DNA of 42,641 nt from Conexibacter sp. (GCA_025964325.1 JAOPZA010000120.1:1-42641), one strand, 5' to 3'. Counted from the stretch's first letter, positions 24,031 through 32,357 are shown. Numbers and translations are program-made. Notes: a model not told the origin generated them from the letters alone.

Positions 24031-24393
24031 CTACGCCCCGGCGCCGACGGCGCCGCCCTCGAGTCCGTCCATGCCGGTGACCAGTTCCCGCGGGTCGGAC
24101 GTCAGCAGGAAGCTCGTGTCGCGGAGCACGAGTCCACCGATGTGCGTGGCGATCTGCCCTTGCAGCCAGTAGCCGTCGACCTCGAACCCGAGCTCGTCGC
24201 TGATCGCCTCGAAGTTCACCACCAAGCGGTCCTTGCAGCGGATCTCCACGAAGCTGTCGTTGTAGATCAGCTCCACGCCGTCGTTCTGCGAGAGGAGCGC
24301 GGCCAGCGCCTCGCCTTCCTCGGTGCGCTGCATGACGAGACCCACGTATGCGCTGCTCTCGCCCCAGCGGACGTCGCCGCCGTCACCGCTCAT
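24031..24393 (-). CDS. soluble diiron monooxygenase coupling/effector protein (MmoB/DmpM family)
   Basis: 120 residues. The core Val-Gly-Leu-Val-Met-Gln ... Gly-Val-Glu-Leu-Ile-Tyr-Asn-Asp-Ser-Phe-Val-Glu-Ile-Arg and Asp-Glu-Leu-Gly-Phe-Glu-Val region is the MmoB_DmpM fold. These cofactor-free proteins bind the hydroxylase and gate oxygen and electron delivery. Its ATG (24393) overlaps the beta-subunit stop (24390), as expected for stoichiometric expression. It is the last gene of the reductase-beta-coupling operon, matching the D position of prmABCD/mimABCD. Confidence 0.85.
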   Translation of the reverse strand: MSGDGGDVRWGESSAYVGLVMQRTEEGEALAALLSQNDGVELIYNDSFVEIRCKDRLVVNFEAISDELGFEVDGYWLQGQIATHIGGLVLRDTSFLLTSDPRELVTGMDGLEGGAVGAGA

Positions 24394-25436
24394 CGAGCCA
24401 CGGCCTCACGGTCGAGGGCCTCGAGCCCGAGCTGCGCCAGCAGGACGCTGCGATCGTGCTCGACCCGCTCCCTGACCCGCTCGAACGGGACGCTGGGGAG
24501 CGCGGCGAAGATCCCGCCGACGGCCTCGAGGGCCTCGTCCGCCATCGGCATCCACTCCGACAGCCAGCCGCCGATGACCTCGCGGTTGTGCTCCGCATGC
24601 TCCTGGTCCTCGAGCAGGTGGGCGACGAAGCCCGTCGCCCAGGCCTTGGCCCAGTCCCACTCCGCCTCGCCGGTGCGGCCGTAGACAGGTGTCAGCACGT
24701 CCCCGTTCGCGCTGGCGCCGTGCATCAGCAGCTCGCGCCGAAGCGCCACGCCGAGCAGCGGCTCGAAGACGATGTTCGACGCGACGATGATCTCGACCCA
24801 GTCGTGGACGGTCTCGAGACGCTCCAGATAGCGCCGGGTGGGCTGCCACGCGCCGTTCTCGAGGAAGTTGTGCTTGCCGCGCTCGGTGGGGAAGTCCCCG
24901 AGCACCTCATCGAGGTGCATCCCGTACAGCGCGAGCGCCTGTGCGTGTCGCAGCTTGAAGCCGCCCTGGAACGAGATGCAGTTGGCGACGCCGTCGCCCT
25001 CGGCCGGACGCATCGCGTGCGCCCACGGCATCACGAGCCCGTACTCGGCCAGTGCGATCGCCTGGAGGTTGTCCCGCAGGAACTCGACCCACGCGGGCGA
25101 GAAGCTCTCGTGCAGAGCGTTGGCGTCCGCAACGCTGAGGGCCGAGGATATCTCTCGGTCGGCGACCGCTCCCGCCTCGTAGAAATTGCGGCTCCAGAGC
25201 TCGCGCGGATCGGTGAACTCCCAGAACGACGTCGACTTGACCGCCGTCGCGTCCCAATACTGGGGGCGCCCGTCGGGGAACGCGACCTGGTAGCCGAACC
25301 TGAGATGCCGCTTCGTAGAGGCGACGACGTCGATCGTCACGTCCTCGTAGAGACTCCCGCGCTTGCGTTTGGGGTCGTACCAGTCGAACGATCGCTCGGT
25401 CTGGCGTGATTCCCTGCTGTTCAAATCCAGATCCAC
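24390..25436 (-). CDS. soluble diiron monooxygenase hydroxylase, beta subunit
   Basis: 348 residues with the ferritin-like helical fold of the hydroxylase small subunit. Recognisable stretches include Arg-Ser-Phe-Asp-Trp-Tyr-Asp-Pro, Phe-Gln-Gly-Gly-Phe-Lys-Leu-Arg-His-Ala-Gln-Ala-Leu and Trp-Ala-Lys-Ala-Trp-Ala-Thr. The beta subunit lacks the metal ligands and forms the scaffold of the (alpha-beta) dimer. GTG 25436 is chosen because an AGGAGAGAAGG site lies upstream; a longer open frame has no support. The order reductase, beta, coupling protein is that of propane/MimABCD-type systems. Confidence 0.85.
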   Translation of the reverse strand: MDLDLNSRESRQTERSFDWYDPKRKRGSLYEDVTIDVVASTKRHLRFGYQVAFPDGRPQYWDATAVKSTSFWEFTDPRELWSRNFYEAGAVADREISSALSVADANALHESFSPAWVEFLRDNLQAIALAEYGLVMPWAHAMRPAEGDGVANCISFQGGFKLRHAQALALYGMHLDEVLGDFPTERGKHNFLENGAWQPTRRYLERLETVHDWVEIIVASNIVFEPLLGVALRRELLMHGASANGDVLTPVYGRTGEAEWDWAKAWATGFVAHLLEDQEHAEHNREVIGGWLSEWMPMADEALEAVGGIFAALPSVPFERVRERVEHDRSVLLAQLGLEALDREAVAR

Positions 25437-25509
25437 TGCCTTCTCTCCTCCGTGTTGCTGCGCGTTGGTGGGAGCCTGCCCGAAGCGATCAGCCGGCCGG
25501 CACGGCGGT

Positions 25510-26577
25510 CTACGCCACTTCCTCCTGCGAGACCGCGCCGGTGTCGGTGAACGTGTCGTAGAAGATGTTGTCGGTGTCGATCCAGCGACTCCCCGAGAGC
25601 AGCTCGAGCGCCGCGTCGACCATGACCTGAGGGCCGGCGACGTAGGCCTCCCAGTTCGAGGGGTCCGGCGCGGAGTCCTCGAACGAACGGGCGACGGCCT
25701 GGTGCACGAAGCCTCGCTCACCGGTCCACGAGCCGTCGTCGTCGGCGAGCTGCGACAGGACTGGGATGTACTGGAAGTCCTCGATCTGACTTCCCAGCTC
25801 CTCGATCAGGTCGGTGTGGAACAGATCCTGCTGCTCGCGCCCGCCGTAGAAGAACCGCACCGTACGTCCAGCGCCGTCCGAGGCGATCTGGCGCAGCAGC
25901 GAGAGGATCGGCGCCATCCCAGAACCGCCGGCGACGAGCAGCTGCCGGCGGTCCGCAGACGAAGCGCGCAAGCAGCAGTTGCCGTACGGCCCGGTGAACT
26001 TCATCTCGTCGCCCACCTGCAGCGTGCCGTCGAGCAGTCGCGAGAACCGGCCGCCCGGGTAGCGCTTCATGATGAACTCGAGCTCACCGGTGTCGGACAG
26101 ATTCGCCATCGAGTAGGAACGCTTCTCGTCGGCGCCCGGGATCCACAGGTCGAGGTACTGGCCGGCCTTGAATCCGAAGTCCGCCGGCTGAGCGATCTCG
26201 AGCGTGAGCGACGTGATGTCGTGGGTGAGCGGCTCGATCGCGGTGACGCGTCCCAGCCCTTCCACGATCGGCCGCTCGAGCTTGTAGCTCTCGGCGTCGA
26301 AGTGCAGGAGCTCCACGCAGAGATCCGACTCCGGCATCGCGCGGCAGAGCAGTGCGAAGCCCTGCTCCTCCTCGGACTCGGAGAGCGCGAAGGTGGAGTG
26401 AGGCTTGTGATCCGTGTAGCCCTCGAGGACATAGCTCTTGCAGGCCGAGCACCGCCCCTCGCGGCATCCGGAGGCGAGGTTGTAACCGCTGCGGAAAGCG
26501 GCTGCGAGGACGGTCTCGTCCTCCGCGCACTCGAACTCGTCTCCGGTCTGCTCGATCCTGACGACATGCGTGTTCAC
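25510..26577 (-). CDS. monooxygenase reductase (2Fe-2S ferredoxin + FAD/NAD(P) oxidoreductase)
   Basis: 355 residues. N-terminal plant-type ferredoxin with cluster ligands Cys38, Cys43, Cys46 and Cys78. Next come an FAD domain with Arg153-Ser-Tyr-Ser and an NAD(P) domain with Ala-Gly-Gly-Ser-Gly-Met-Ala-Pro (216-223). It passes electrons from NAD(P)H through FAD and the 2Fe-2S cluster to the diiron hydroxylase. GTG 26577 is used. It is the first gene of its own transcript, with a consensus promoter and operator D, and is separated from the alpha gene by about 300 bp. Confidence 0.9.
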   Translation of the reverse strand: MNTHVVRIEQTGDEFECAEDETVLAAAFRSGYNLASGCREGRCSACKSYVLEGYTDHKPHSTFALSESEEEQGFALLCRAMPESDLCVELLHFDAESYKLERPIVEGLGRVTAIEPLTHDITSLTLEIAQPADFGFKAGQYLDLWIPGADEKRSYSMANLSDTGELEFIMKRYPGGRFSRLLDGTLQVGDEMKFTGPYGNCCLRASSADRRQLLVAGGSGMAPILSLLRQIASDGAGRTVRFFYGGREQQDLFHTDLIEELGSQIEDFQYIPVLSQLADDDGSWTGERGFVHQAVARSFEDSAPDPSNWEAYVAGPQVMVDAALELLSGSRWIDTDNIFYDTFTDTGAVSQEEVA

Positions 26578-26649
26578 GGTGTCCCCCAGCGCCGACTCTC
26601 GCGGCTGTTGGTGATCATCGGGTGGTTCGCGTTTCGACCAGGACAATCG

Positions 26650-26700
26650 AATGCGCAATCCATTGCATACGACCATAATGACTGTTTTGCCGTCTGTCAA
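26650..26700 (-). promoter_or_regulatory. reductase-beta-coupling promoter with LacI-type operator D
   Basis: Minus-strand -35 TTGACA (perfect, 26700-26695), 17-bp spacer, -10 TATGGT (26677-26672). Operator D (26650-26670) begins one base after the -10 and reads TGCGCAA-TCCA-TTGCATA (two mismatches in the right arm), with the ATCGA flank. It lies inside the monooxygenase cluster, so alpha and the other three components have separate controlled promoters. Confidence 0.8.
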
Positions 26701-26820
26701 GCGAGCGTTCGCGAGCATGTCCGGGCTCGCGTCCGCGCGCGGCGGCGACCTGGTCGAGCCGTCCGGGATCGGGCCACCGCCGCGATACTGCACGCGGCGA
26801 CGTCAGGCCCGAGAACGACG

Positions 26821-26852
26821 CAGCCGTGCCCCCGTCCAGGGAGGCACGGCTG
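26821..26852 (-). terminator. hairpin after the alpha-subunit gene
   Basis: A perfect 10-bp stem, CAGCCGTGCC (26821-26830) with GGCACGGCTG (26843-26852), and a 12-nt loop, starting 28 bp after the alpha stop. There is no T-tract. It would end the alpha transcript before the reductase promoter, or reduce read-through. Either fits two separately controlled units. Confidence 0.65.
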
Positions 26853-26880
26853 TCGAACGACCAGGATGTGACGGCGGCGC

Positions 26881-28602
26881 CTATCCGTGAGCGGCGAGCG
26901 TCTGCTCCCACTGCTCGGGCGACCAATGGCTGCCATTGCCCGACCGCCACGAGCTCGTGTGCTGGATCGCGTCCTCGGCGCTCGGGATGACGATGTTCGT
27001 GCCGTTCCCGTTCTTGGCGTCGAAGAAGCCATGGGGACGGGGCTTCCACGGCAGGCCCATCTTTTGCGCCATCAGGAAGTTGTTGCTCTCCATGTGGTCG
27101 CCGCAGGCCTTGATGTCGTCGAGCGTCCACTGCTTCGCGGGGTCGAGCTCGACGTGCGGCTGACCCATCAGGGTCTTCCCGTCCGGGCGCACGTAGCCGA
27201 GGTCGCGGACGATCTCCGAGTACTCCCAGCCGTGGTAGTACTCCTCCCACATCCGGTCGCCGATGTATCGGCCCGGATTGGTCTCGTCGATCCACTTGCA
27301 CTCCGGGGAGCAGTAGAAGCGCGTGTAGTCGTCCACGACCCGGTGACGCCGGTCTTCCTTGTGGTAGCAGCCGTTCTGGCAGGTCCAGCAGAGGGCGCCA
27401 GCCTCCTCGAGAGCGAGGCCGCCGACGATCTTGCGCTCATCCGGGTACTTCGCGTGCCGCAGTTCCTCCCAGAACCGTCCCCACCGTGCGTACCAGCCGG
27501 GGTACTTGTTCTCGAACCACTCGAAGTCGCGCTCGTCCAGAGCGTCCTGCTTGAACCACTGGAACGGCCAATAGGAATAGGCGCCGATCGCGGCGGCATG
27601 GCACTGGCCGTCGACGATTCGCTGCCGGGCCCGCTTGAAGATGTCCTCGGAGATGTTGATCCCCAGCTTGCTGAGGTTGCTGACGTAGGACCGGTAGTAG
27701 TCCTCCATCATCCAGCGGTCGAACTTCTCCAGCCAGCTCTCTTCCTCGGAGCGGTCCTTCGTCGCGTATTCGCACAGCACGCCGACGCCGGTGTCGACGT
27801 TGCAGTGCGACACCCAGTACATCTGCGTGATGTCCTGCTCGAGTCTCGGGATGTTCTCCGGCTCCTGCAGGAGGTAGAGCAGGGTGGCGTAGCCGTTGTT
27901 GATGTGGCGCGCCTCGTCGGATTGGATCGAGTTCATCATCGTCGGCATCGCGAAGTCGCCGTTGCGCGCCGCGACGTCCGGAAGGGCCACTGCGATCGTG
28001 TTCGTGAAGCCCGTCTCGATGACGACCTGCGTGCAGACGGCCGCCTGGATCGGGTCGCCAGTCATGAACTGGCCGAAGATGTTGAAGCCCCCCATGTTCA
28101 CGAACGAACGACCCGTCGCTCGGTGGCCCGCGTTCCAACCCACGGGCTCCGACAGGTGCTTCGTGTACCACCGGTACAGCGCCATCATCAGCCCGGTGTG
28201 ACGCTGCTCGTCCAGCATCTGGACGTAGTAGGCGTTGCGCAGTTCGTTGTCGGGGATGGCGTCGATCAGCAGTGACATGCAGCGGAGGGCGCCGGCCTCA
28301 CCCCCGGCGATGTTCGTGACGAACGGCTTGATCGCCTCGTGAAAGCGCAACGGCGCCGTGTTGGGAAGCCCCGCGCGCACGCCTGCATCGAGTCCGCCGA
28401 ACACGCGGTCGTCCTTCTCGAGCTGCATGTTCAGGTAGTCGCCCATGATCTGGCGCATCGGATCGCGGCCAGTCGTTCTCGGGATCTTGTACCGGGTGGG
28501 ATAGCGCGGCTCGGATTCGAAGTACGTCGGTGTCCAGCCGAGCTCACGGACTCGTGCGTGACTCGCGCTGATGCTTCTTCGTCGCGGGGCTGCAATGGCC
28601 AT
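26881..28602 (-). CDS. soluble diiron monooxygenase hydroxylase, alpha subunit (propane/THF monooxygenase-like)
   Basis: 573 residues. The diiron ligands are visible as Glu102, Glu132-x-x-His135, Glu196 and Glu230-x-x-His233 (Asp-Glu-Ala-Arg-His). A C-terminal Cys-rich segment (Cys-Trp-Thr-Cys ... Tyr-Cys-Ser-Pro-Glu-Cys) and Lys-Thr-Leu-Met-Gly-Gln-Pro-His are typical of the PrmA/MimA (group 5/6) hydroxylases. These hydroxylate propane, acetone, phenol, tetrahydrofuran or related substrates. The length is slightly above that of PrmA (about 545). The dedicated GroEL-like chaperonin that usually follows such clusters is not in the window. GGAGG precedes ATG 28602; its own promoter carries operator E. 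Confidence 0.9.
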   Translation of the reverse strand: MAIAAPRRRSISASHARVRELGWTPTYFESEPRYPTRYKIPRTTGRDPMRQIMGDYLNMQLEKDDRVFGGLDAGVRAGLPNTAPLRFHEAIKPFVTNIAGGEAGALRCMSLLIDAIPDNELRNAYYVQMLDEQRHTGLMMALYRWYTKHLSEPVGWNAGHRATGRSFVNMGGFNIFGQFMTGDPIQAAVCTQVVIETGFTNTIAVALPDVAARNGDFAMPTMMNSIQSDEARHINNGYATLLYLLQEPENIPRLEQDITQMYWVSHCNVDTGVGVLCEYATKDRSEEESWLEKFDRWMMEDYYRSYVSNLSKLGINISEDIFKRARQRIVDGQCHAAAIGAYSYWPFQWFKQDALDERDFEWFENKYPGWYARWGRFWEELRHAKYPDERKIVGGLALEEAGALCWTCQNGCYHKEDRRHRVVDDYTRFYCSPECKWIDETNPGRYIGDRMWEEYYHGWEYSEIVRDLGYVRPDGKTLMGQPHVELDPAKQWTLDDIKACGDHMESNNFLMAQKMGLPWKPRPHGFFDAKNGNGTNIVIPSAEDAIQHTSSWRSGNGSHWSPEQWEQTLAAHG

Positions 28603-28671
28603 GCTTTCGGGACCTCCTCCGTGGTGTGCTCGAGCGCGCGGCTCGCCGCTCTGCAAATAGGGCGCAAATCG

Positions 28672-28725
28672 AATGCGCAACCCATTGCGAAGGTCGACGG
28701 TAACTGTCACTATGACCGCTGTCAA
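28672..28725. promoter_or_regulatory. divergent alpha / ALDH promoter region with LacI-type operator E
   Basis: For alpha (minus): -35 TTGACA (28725-28720), 17-bp spacer, -10 TACCGT (28702-28697), with operator E (28672-28692) just downstream. It reads TGCGCAA-CCCA-TTGCGAA (one mismatch). For the divergent aldehyde dehydrogenase (plus): a weaker -35 TTGCGA at 28685-28690 inside the operator and -10 CACTAT at 28708-28713, also 17 bp apart. One bound repressor could thus silence both directions. Confidence 0.75.
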
Positions 28726-28836
28726 GCGTCCTGGAGAGCTGGCACGTTCAGCCGTCGAGCCGTCGCCGCTTCGTGCGGGGCGTTCGCCGACGTGAACGTC
28801 CGGCGGCCATCACCAACGAGCGAGTGGAGATTTCTC

Positions 28837-30318
28837 GTGAGCGCGATCACCGCAGACGTACGGACGTATGGCCACCTGATCGGTGGCGAAGAGAAGCCCG
28901 TCGAGCAGCTGATCGACCGCGTCTCGCCCGGCACCGGCCAGCTCGTGGCGCGGTTCGCCGACGGCACGGTCGCGGACGCCCAGCAGGCGATCGCGGCCGC
29001 TCGCGCGGCCTTCGACGACGGACCGTGGCGTCACACCACGGGCGCTGAGCGGTCGCGCATCCTGCTCGACCTGGCTGCCGCCATTCGCGAGCGCCGCGAG
29101 CAGCTGGCTCTTCTCGACGCCGAGGAGGTGGGCAAGCCAATCCACCTCGCCCGCGGCGACATCGACGGGACGATCGGGCACTTCGAGTATGCGGCGGCCC
29201 TCGCGCAGCAGCTCCACGGGGACGTCCACACGAACCTCGGGCCGAACTACACGGGGCTGACGATGCGCGAGCCTGTCGGCGTCGCCGGCCTGATCGTGCC
29301 GTGGAACTTCCCCGCGCTGATCTACTCGCAGAAGGTCCCCTACGCGCTCGCGGCGGGCTGCGCCGTCGTCGTCAAGCCGTCCGAGTTCACCTCGAGCACG
29401 GCGATCGAGATGACGAGGTTGGCCGCCGAGGTCGGCGTACCGGCAGGTGTCATCAACGTCGTCACGGGCTACGGCATGCCCGTCGGCCAGACGCTCGTCG
29501 ACAGTCCCGACGTCGACTTCGTCTCCTTCACCGGCTCGACCGCGACCGGGCAGCGCGTGGCCACCGGCGCCGCGAAGACCACCAAGCGAGTCTCGCTCGA
29601 GCTGGGCGGCAAAGGCGCGACGATCGTCTTCGAGGACGCCGACCTCGACGACGCGATCGACGGCGCCCTCTTCGCCGTGTTCTTCAACACCGGCCAGTGC
29701 TGCGTCTCCGGATCGCGCCTGCTCGTGCAGGAGTCGATCGCCGACGAGTTCCTGGCGCGCCTGACGCGGCGGGCGAAGGAGCTGCACGTCGGGCCGCCGA
29801 CCGACGAGGATGCTCGCCTCGGCGCCCTCATCCACGAGCAGCACGCCGAGAAGGTACTCGGGTTGATCGAATCCGCCAAGCAAGAGGGCGCGACACTGCT
29901 CACGGGTGGCCGGCGCCTCGAGGGCGAGCTCAGCGACGGCGTCTTCGTCGAGCCGACGATCATCGACGGCGTCCGTCCCGACATGCGCGTCTTTCGCGAG
30001 GAGATATTCGGTCCGGTGCTCTGCGCGATCCGGTTCAGGGACGCCGAGGAGGCCATTGCGCTCGCCAACGACACGACCTACGGGCTCGCGAACGCGGTCT
30101 GGACCAAGAACATCGACACGGCGATGCGGCTCTCGCACGCCCTGCGCTCTGGCACGGTCTGGGTGAACACGACGATCGACGGCGGCCCGCAGCTGCCCAT
30201 CGGCGGCGTCAAGGGATCCGGCTACGGCCGCGAGGCAGGACAGGCCGGCCTCGAGGAGTTCACCGAGCTCAAGGGCTGCCTCATCCACACCGGCAAGCGC
30301 GTGCCGTACTACGGCTAA
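28837..30318 (+). CDS. NAD(P)-dependent aldehyde dehydrogenase
   Basis: 493 residues of the classical ALDH fold. Pro-Trp-Asn-Phe-Pro (155-159), Lys180-Pro-Ser-Glu (cofactor), Phe-Thr-Gly-Ser-Thr (231-235), general base Glu255 (Leu-Glu-Leu-Gly-Gly-Lys) and catalytic Cys289 (Gly-Gln-Cys-Cys). It is divergent from the alpha subunit and probably shares operator E. This suggests it oxidises the aldehyde that follows hydroxylation (alcohol to aldehyde to acid). No alcohol dehydrogenase of the usual PQQ or zinc type is in the island; the SDRs could fill that step. GTG 28837 has a GGAG at 28826-28829; upstream in-frame codons overlap the control region. Confidence 0.9.
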   Translation: MSAITADVRTYGHLIGGEEKPVEQLIDRVSPGTGQLVARFADGTVADAQQAIAAARAAFDDGPWRHTTGAERSRILLDLAAAIRERREQLALLDAEEVGKPIHLARGDIDGTIGHFEYAAALAQQLHGDVHTNLGPNYTGLTMREPVGVAGLIVPWNFPALIYSQKVPYALAAGCAVVVKPSEFTSSTAIEMTRLAAEVGVPAGVINVVTGYGMPVGQTLVDSPDVDFVSFTGSTATGQRVATGAAKTTKRVSLELGGKGATIVFEDADLDDAIDGALFAVFFNTGQCCVSGSRLLVQESIADEFLARLTRRAKELHVGPPTDEDARLGALIHEQHAEKVLGLIESAKQEGATLLTGGRRLEGELSDGVFVEPTIIDGVRPDMRVFREEIFGPVLCAIRFRDAEEAIALANDTTYGLANAVWTKNIDTAMRLSHALRSGTVWVNTTIDGGPQLPIGGVKGSGYGREAGQAGLEEFTELKGCLIHTGKRVPYYG

Positions 30319-30340
30319 GTCGTCGGCCATTGAACGTACC

Positions 30341-30365
30341 GCGGCGCACCTCACGGGTGCGCCGC
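30341..30365 (+). terminator. hairpin downstream of the aldehyde dehydrogenase
   Basis: A perfect 10-bp stem, GCGGCGCACC (30341-30350) with GGTGCGCCGC (30356-30365), and a 5-nt loop, 22 bp after the stop at 30318. No T-tract follows. This hairpin marks the right end of the co-regulated island. Confidence 0.7.
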
Positions 30366-30389
30366 CGGGAGAACACGCGACGCCCTCGG

Positions 30390-30629
30390 TCATTTGAAGC
30401 GGTTCTTAGCCTGCTGGACGTGCTCGCGTTTCGCCGCTGCAGTCGCCGCGGCGCTCCCACGAGGTCTCGAGCGATGCGCGGTCTGCAGCACGTGGAGGAT
30501 CCCGTTGCGCACCGCGCGATCGGGATCGCCTTGCATCCGGGAAACCGCTTCCGACGGTTCGACCGGAATCAGGGGCTCGATCTCTTCCCACACGTCCTCA
30601 TCGAGCTCGAACCAAGACACCATCTCCAC
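30390..30629 (-). pseudogene. N-terminal remnant of an IS5-type transposase
   Basis: 79 residues: Trp-Phe-Glu-Leu-Asp-Glu-Asp-Val-Trp-Glu-Glu-Ile-Glu-Pro-Leu-Ile-Pro followed by Arg-Asn-Gly-Ile-Leu-His-Val-Leu. This matches the N-terminal DUF4096 region of IS5-family transposases (Trp-x-x-Ile-x-Pro-Leu-Leu-Pro ... Leu-Asn-Gly-Ile-Leu). After residue ~55 the match fails (frame disturbance and stop), and no DDE domain or terminal inverted repeats are visible. A small intact protein of other function is less likely. Confidence 0.5.
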
Positions 30630-30746
30630 GGCCTCGCGTTCTCGGGGATGCCGCCCCGGCGCTAGCTCCCTGGGCGTACATCACGAGACCACGTTCGCCC
30701 GCCCTCGCTCTCACGGGCCTAGCGCTCGTGAGCGCGGTCCCGCGTC

Positions 30747-31916
30747 TCAACCGGGGCGAGATGTCTCAGCCCGCGGGGTGGCATACCCGCGGACAGCCAC
30801 CAGGATCACGACGGAGGTGACGGCGAGCAGGAGGAACGGCACGGCATCCGAGCTGGATTGGGCGGTCGCCGCGGCGACGAGTGCGCCAAGCGTCTCTCCA
30901 GCGGCGATCACGACATTGACCAGCGAGGCGCTCTTCCCGAGCGCGACGCCGAGTCCCTCCGCCGCCTCGGTCAGCAGTGCAAAGGCCGGGGCCGCGTAGA
31001 GCCCAAGGATCGCGCCGAGGACAACGACCATCGCCGCGACCAGCCACGTCGCGTGCACCAGTGCGAGCGCGGTGAGCGTCGGGACGATGGCGCAAAGGCC
31101 GAGCTGCATGATCGGTAGGCGTCCCAAGCGGTCAGACACTCGCCCGAACAGAGGGCTCATCACGCTCGAGATGAGCGCAGACGCAAGAAACGTGACTCCT
31201 ATCACTCCGGCGCCGGCGCCCGCAAGTCGAAGCGGGATCAACACGTTGAGAAAGCCGAACGCAAGTCCGGGCAGGAGGGCGAAGGCAACGACGACGAGAA
31301 GTGCCGGACGACGGAGTGCAAGCATCAACGGCGTCTGAGGGCCGGTAGCCGGTCGCGGCCCCTCACGGAACGCGAAGAGCCAGAGGAACATGGCGGTTGC
31401 GCATGCGCTGAGCGCCACGAAGACCGTGAACGTCCCGATGACAACGGCAATCGTTCCAACCACGGGCCCAACCAGCGTTCCGAAGGTCGCAGCACCGAAC
31501 GCGACACCGATCATCTGGCCGCGACGGCTCTCGGGCGCGGCGCGGATCAGCCACGTCAGCAATCCCGACCAGATGCAGCCGGCCCCAAAGCCCTGCACGA
31601 GCCGCGTAACGTCGAGCAGCGCGATCTGGCCGATGATGGCCACCCCAAGACTGCACACGGACAGCAGGCCGAAGCCCAGTGCGACCGTGGCACGTGCTCC
31701 TATCCGCTCCGCGAGCGCGCCTCCTGCGAAGGAACCGGGCAGCATCCCCGCCGTGTACGAGGCGATCAGAACACCCGCGGCGGTCTTCGAGAGATGCAGT
31801 TCGTGCGTGTAGTGCGGCAGCAGGGGGACCATCCCCGAGTACAGCGCCGCCTCGAGGCCCATGCCGACCACCGTGAGGACGGTCAGTCGACGCAGGTCCG
31901 CTTCGTCGTTATCCAC
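30747..31916 (-). CDS. major facilitator superfamily transporter
   Basis: 389 residues with about 12 hydrophobic helices. The loop between helices 2 and 3 has Gly-Gly-Ala-Leu-Ala-Glu-Arg-Ile-Gly-Ala-Arg, an MFS motif A variant, and Phe-Gly-Arg-Val-Ser-Asp-Arg-Leu-Gly-Arg repeats it between helices 8 and 9. This is typical of drug/metabolite:H+ antiporters; the cargo is unknown. GTG 31916 is the likely start (Asp-Asn-Asp-Glu-Ala-Asp follows), though no good ribosome-binding site is seen and TTG 31922 is possible. Confidence 0.8.
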   Translation of the reverse strand: MDNDEADLRRLTVLTVVGMGLEAALYSGMVPLLPHYTHELHLSKTAAGVLIASYTAGMLPGSFAGGALAERIGARATVALGFGLLSVCSLGVAIIGQIALLDVTRLVQGFGAGCIWSGLLTWLIRAAPESRRGQMIGVAFGAATFGTLVGPVVGTIAVVIGTFTVFVALSACATAMFLWLFAFREGPRPATGPQTPLMLALRRPALLVVVAFALLPGLAFGFLNVLIPLRLAGAGAGVIGVTFLASALISSVMSPLFGRVSDRLGRLPIMQLGLCAIVPTLTALALVHATWLVAAMVVVLGAILGLYAAPAFALLTEAAEGLGVALGKSASLVNVVIAAGETLGALVAAATAQSSSDAVPFLLLAVTSVVILVAVRGYATPRAETSRPG

Positions 31917-32357
31917 GCTCAACCGAGGTCCCGCAGCGGCGCAGCCGCGTGCGCTGACAGCGATTGACGTCGAGCGCGCGCGGACCCGCGAGACGAGGAA
32001 TGCACTCGAACGCCTGCGCCGCGCACCCCCACCGCCCTCCCACCCTGCACGCTTCACTCCGTTCGGTACGGTTGGCGCCGGCGCGCCTGGGCTCAATGCG
32101 ACGAGCACCCGCCGCGGCATCGTATACGCACAGAGCAGCACCAGGCCTGCGACGTGACGGGCGGTCGTGCCGGCGACGTCGACCGACCGTCACGCCCGCG
32201 CGCGCGGCGCCGGCGCCCAGCGCCGCCGGCCGATCGCGGTGACCTTGAAGCGCTCGAGTCCGCGGCGCTGCGGCACTGCTGTGGGGCATTGCCGCGGCCG
32301 TGGGAGCGGTGCATCATGTCCCTGTCGACCCGACGAGACGTGAGGAGTAGGACGCGC
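31917..32357. other. 441-bp divergent intergenic stretch, no gene recognised
   Basis: It lies between the MFS gene (minus) and the creatininase-like gene (plus), so it must hold both promoters, but I cannot pick convincing -35/-10 pairs. Open frames here have strongly Arg/Pro-biased composition typical of non-coding GC-rich DNA. An AGGAG at 32343-32347 serves the ATG at 32358. Confidence 0.4.
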
